The translations under genes were made by a program, and so were the position numbers. Positions 63,466 through 64,000 of a stretch of 64,000 nt of DNA are shown one piece after another. The notes beneath the pieces are model-generated. The model saw only the letters and a list, made by a program, of their open reading frames with translations, was not told the DNA's origin and ran no database searches. Origin of the DNA: Amylostereum areolatum. Its lineage: Eukaryota > Basidiomycota > Agaricomycetes > Russulales > Stereaceae. The stretch is from NCBI GenBank assembly GCA_012932865.1, contig SAXG01000120.1:19338-83337 (forward strand). The letters are read 5' to 3'. Within the stretch, counting starts at the first letter, position 1. The number at the start of each line of letters is the position of its first letter.

Positions 63466-64000
63466 TCATAATGATGCCCTTCCTCGAGGTTCGAAGGGGA
63501 GCAATAGCGCGATAGGCCTGCCACGATAAAAAGGGCTCCTGAAACGTAGATCGGCACTGACGACGTAAGATCTGCATACAGTGCGATGATGGGCGCCTGT
63601 GTGTCCGAGGAATAGTAAATTGTCTGGACGGAAGGCACTCCAGAGAAGCGCTACACACCATGATGCCAAAGATACGGTTCGCACAGGCGACAATGGCATT
63701 GCCCGTCCCTCGTCCTTCGTCGGGAAAAGCTCGGGGGAAAGGGCGTAGAGTGCCCGTACATGATGTTGCTTGTGAAGCTGTAACCGAGTTCCAGCCCAGA
63801 AGTGCATCAGAAGTGCGTGCCGTCGTCGATGCAAAGAGGAAAACTCCGGTGAGAACTGCACGCAGTGGTCAATTAGCAAGCATATGGGAGAAGAAAGACA
63901 GGACGTGTACCAGTTGAGATCGCGGTGAGCCGCGACGGCCGAGGTATGGCAGTTCGATCATCCATCTGCCAGTAGAGCTCCGGGGACTCCGATGAACGCA
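63466..64000 (-). pseudogene. MFS transporter, inverted 3' part (belongs with 57468-59228)
   Basis: Minus strand reads AFIGVPGALLA, then IELPYLGRRG, an intron (donor GTACAC at about 63907), LTGVFLFASTTARTSDALLG, ALYALSPELFPTKD, APIIALYADLTSSVPIYVSG with ALFIVAGL, and LLLPFEPRGRASL with a stop at 63466-63468. These are the last four transmembrane helices and C-terminus expected after QVILSV at 59228. Several one-base shifts separate the pieces, so this part is decayed too. It continues to the very edge of the window. Confidence 0.82.

Overview
The window looks like a gene-and-transposon mosaic from an Agaricomycete (mushroom-forming basidiomycete), probably a wood-decay species. The evidence is: many 42-77 nt spliceosomal introns; a three-member family of glutathione transferases resembling the white-rot GSTFuA class; chromodomain Ty3/Gypsy retrotransposons; and F-box, BTB and dioxygenase-like proteins typical of mushrooms. 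I found no prokaryotic features, CRISPR array, rRNA or convincing tRNA. All splice sites are read from the sequence by hand, with no transcript support.

Left third (1-12.2 kb), mostly intact host genes. The 5' part of ATG7 (minus) runs off the left edge. Only 147 bp upstream of its start codon lies a 1.49-kb non-autonomous CACTA-like DNA transposon with 15-bp perfect terminal inverted repeats and a 3-bp target duplication. Then come two tandem GSTFuA-like genes, a nine-exon URC1 (GTP cyclohydrolase II-like, uracil catabolism), a Bem46/ABHD-type serine hydrolase and a third GST facing the other way.

Middle (12.2-41.4 kb), retrotransposons and gene relics. Two copies of one chromovirus family (element 1, minus, 12227-19711; element 2, plus, 33897-41380) each have 458-bp LTRs and perfect 5-bp target duplications. 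Element 1 looks intact; element 2 has a one-base deletion in pol. Between them lie decayed copies of NUP84/NUP107 and NAT10/KRE33, a multi-exon gene with a 2OG-Fe(II) dioxygenase-like C-terminus, an F-box-like relic and unassigned debris.

Right third (41.4-64 kb). A BTB-type gene is divergent from a DDE (rve-type) integrase gene whose first exon is split by a second chromovirus family (element 3, 43038-50442). Element 3 carries a nested solo LTR in its protease region. Taking out element 3 plus one copy of its 5-bp target duplication restores the integrase reading frame and splice phase. Downstream are a Cys/His-rich companion gene and another solo LTR. At the right edge an MFS transporter gene and a Dicer gene are both broken: the MFS 5' part (plus) abuts a Dicer lacking its second RNase III domain (minus), and the MFS 3' part reappears inverted at 63466-64000. 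One inversion with breakpoints inside both genes explains this.

Most notable: both chromovirus families have a 10-nt primer-binding site, 2 nt from the 5' LTR, complementary to LTR sequence starting at +35 from the TATA box. That is the architecture of Tf1/sushi-type self-priming. Both also carry an extra reading frame between LTR and gag. In elements 1 and 2 this frame begins at the first AUG of the predicted transcript and ends in two tandem SUMO-interaction-like motifs (EVIDLT).
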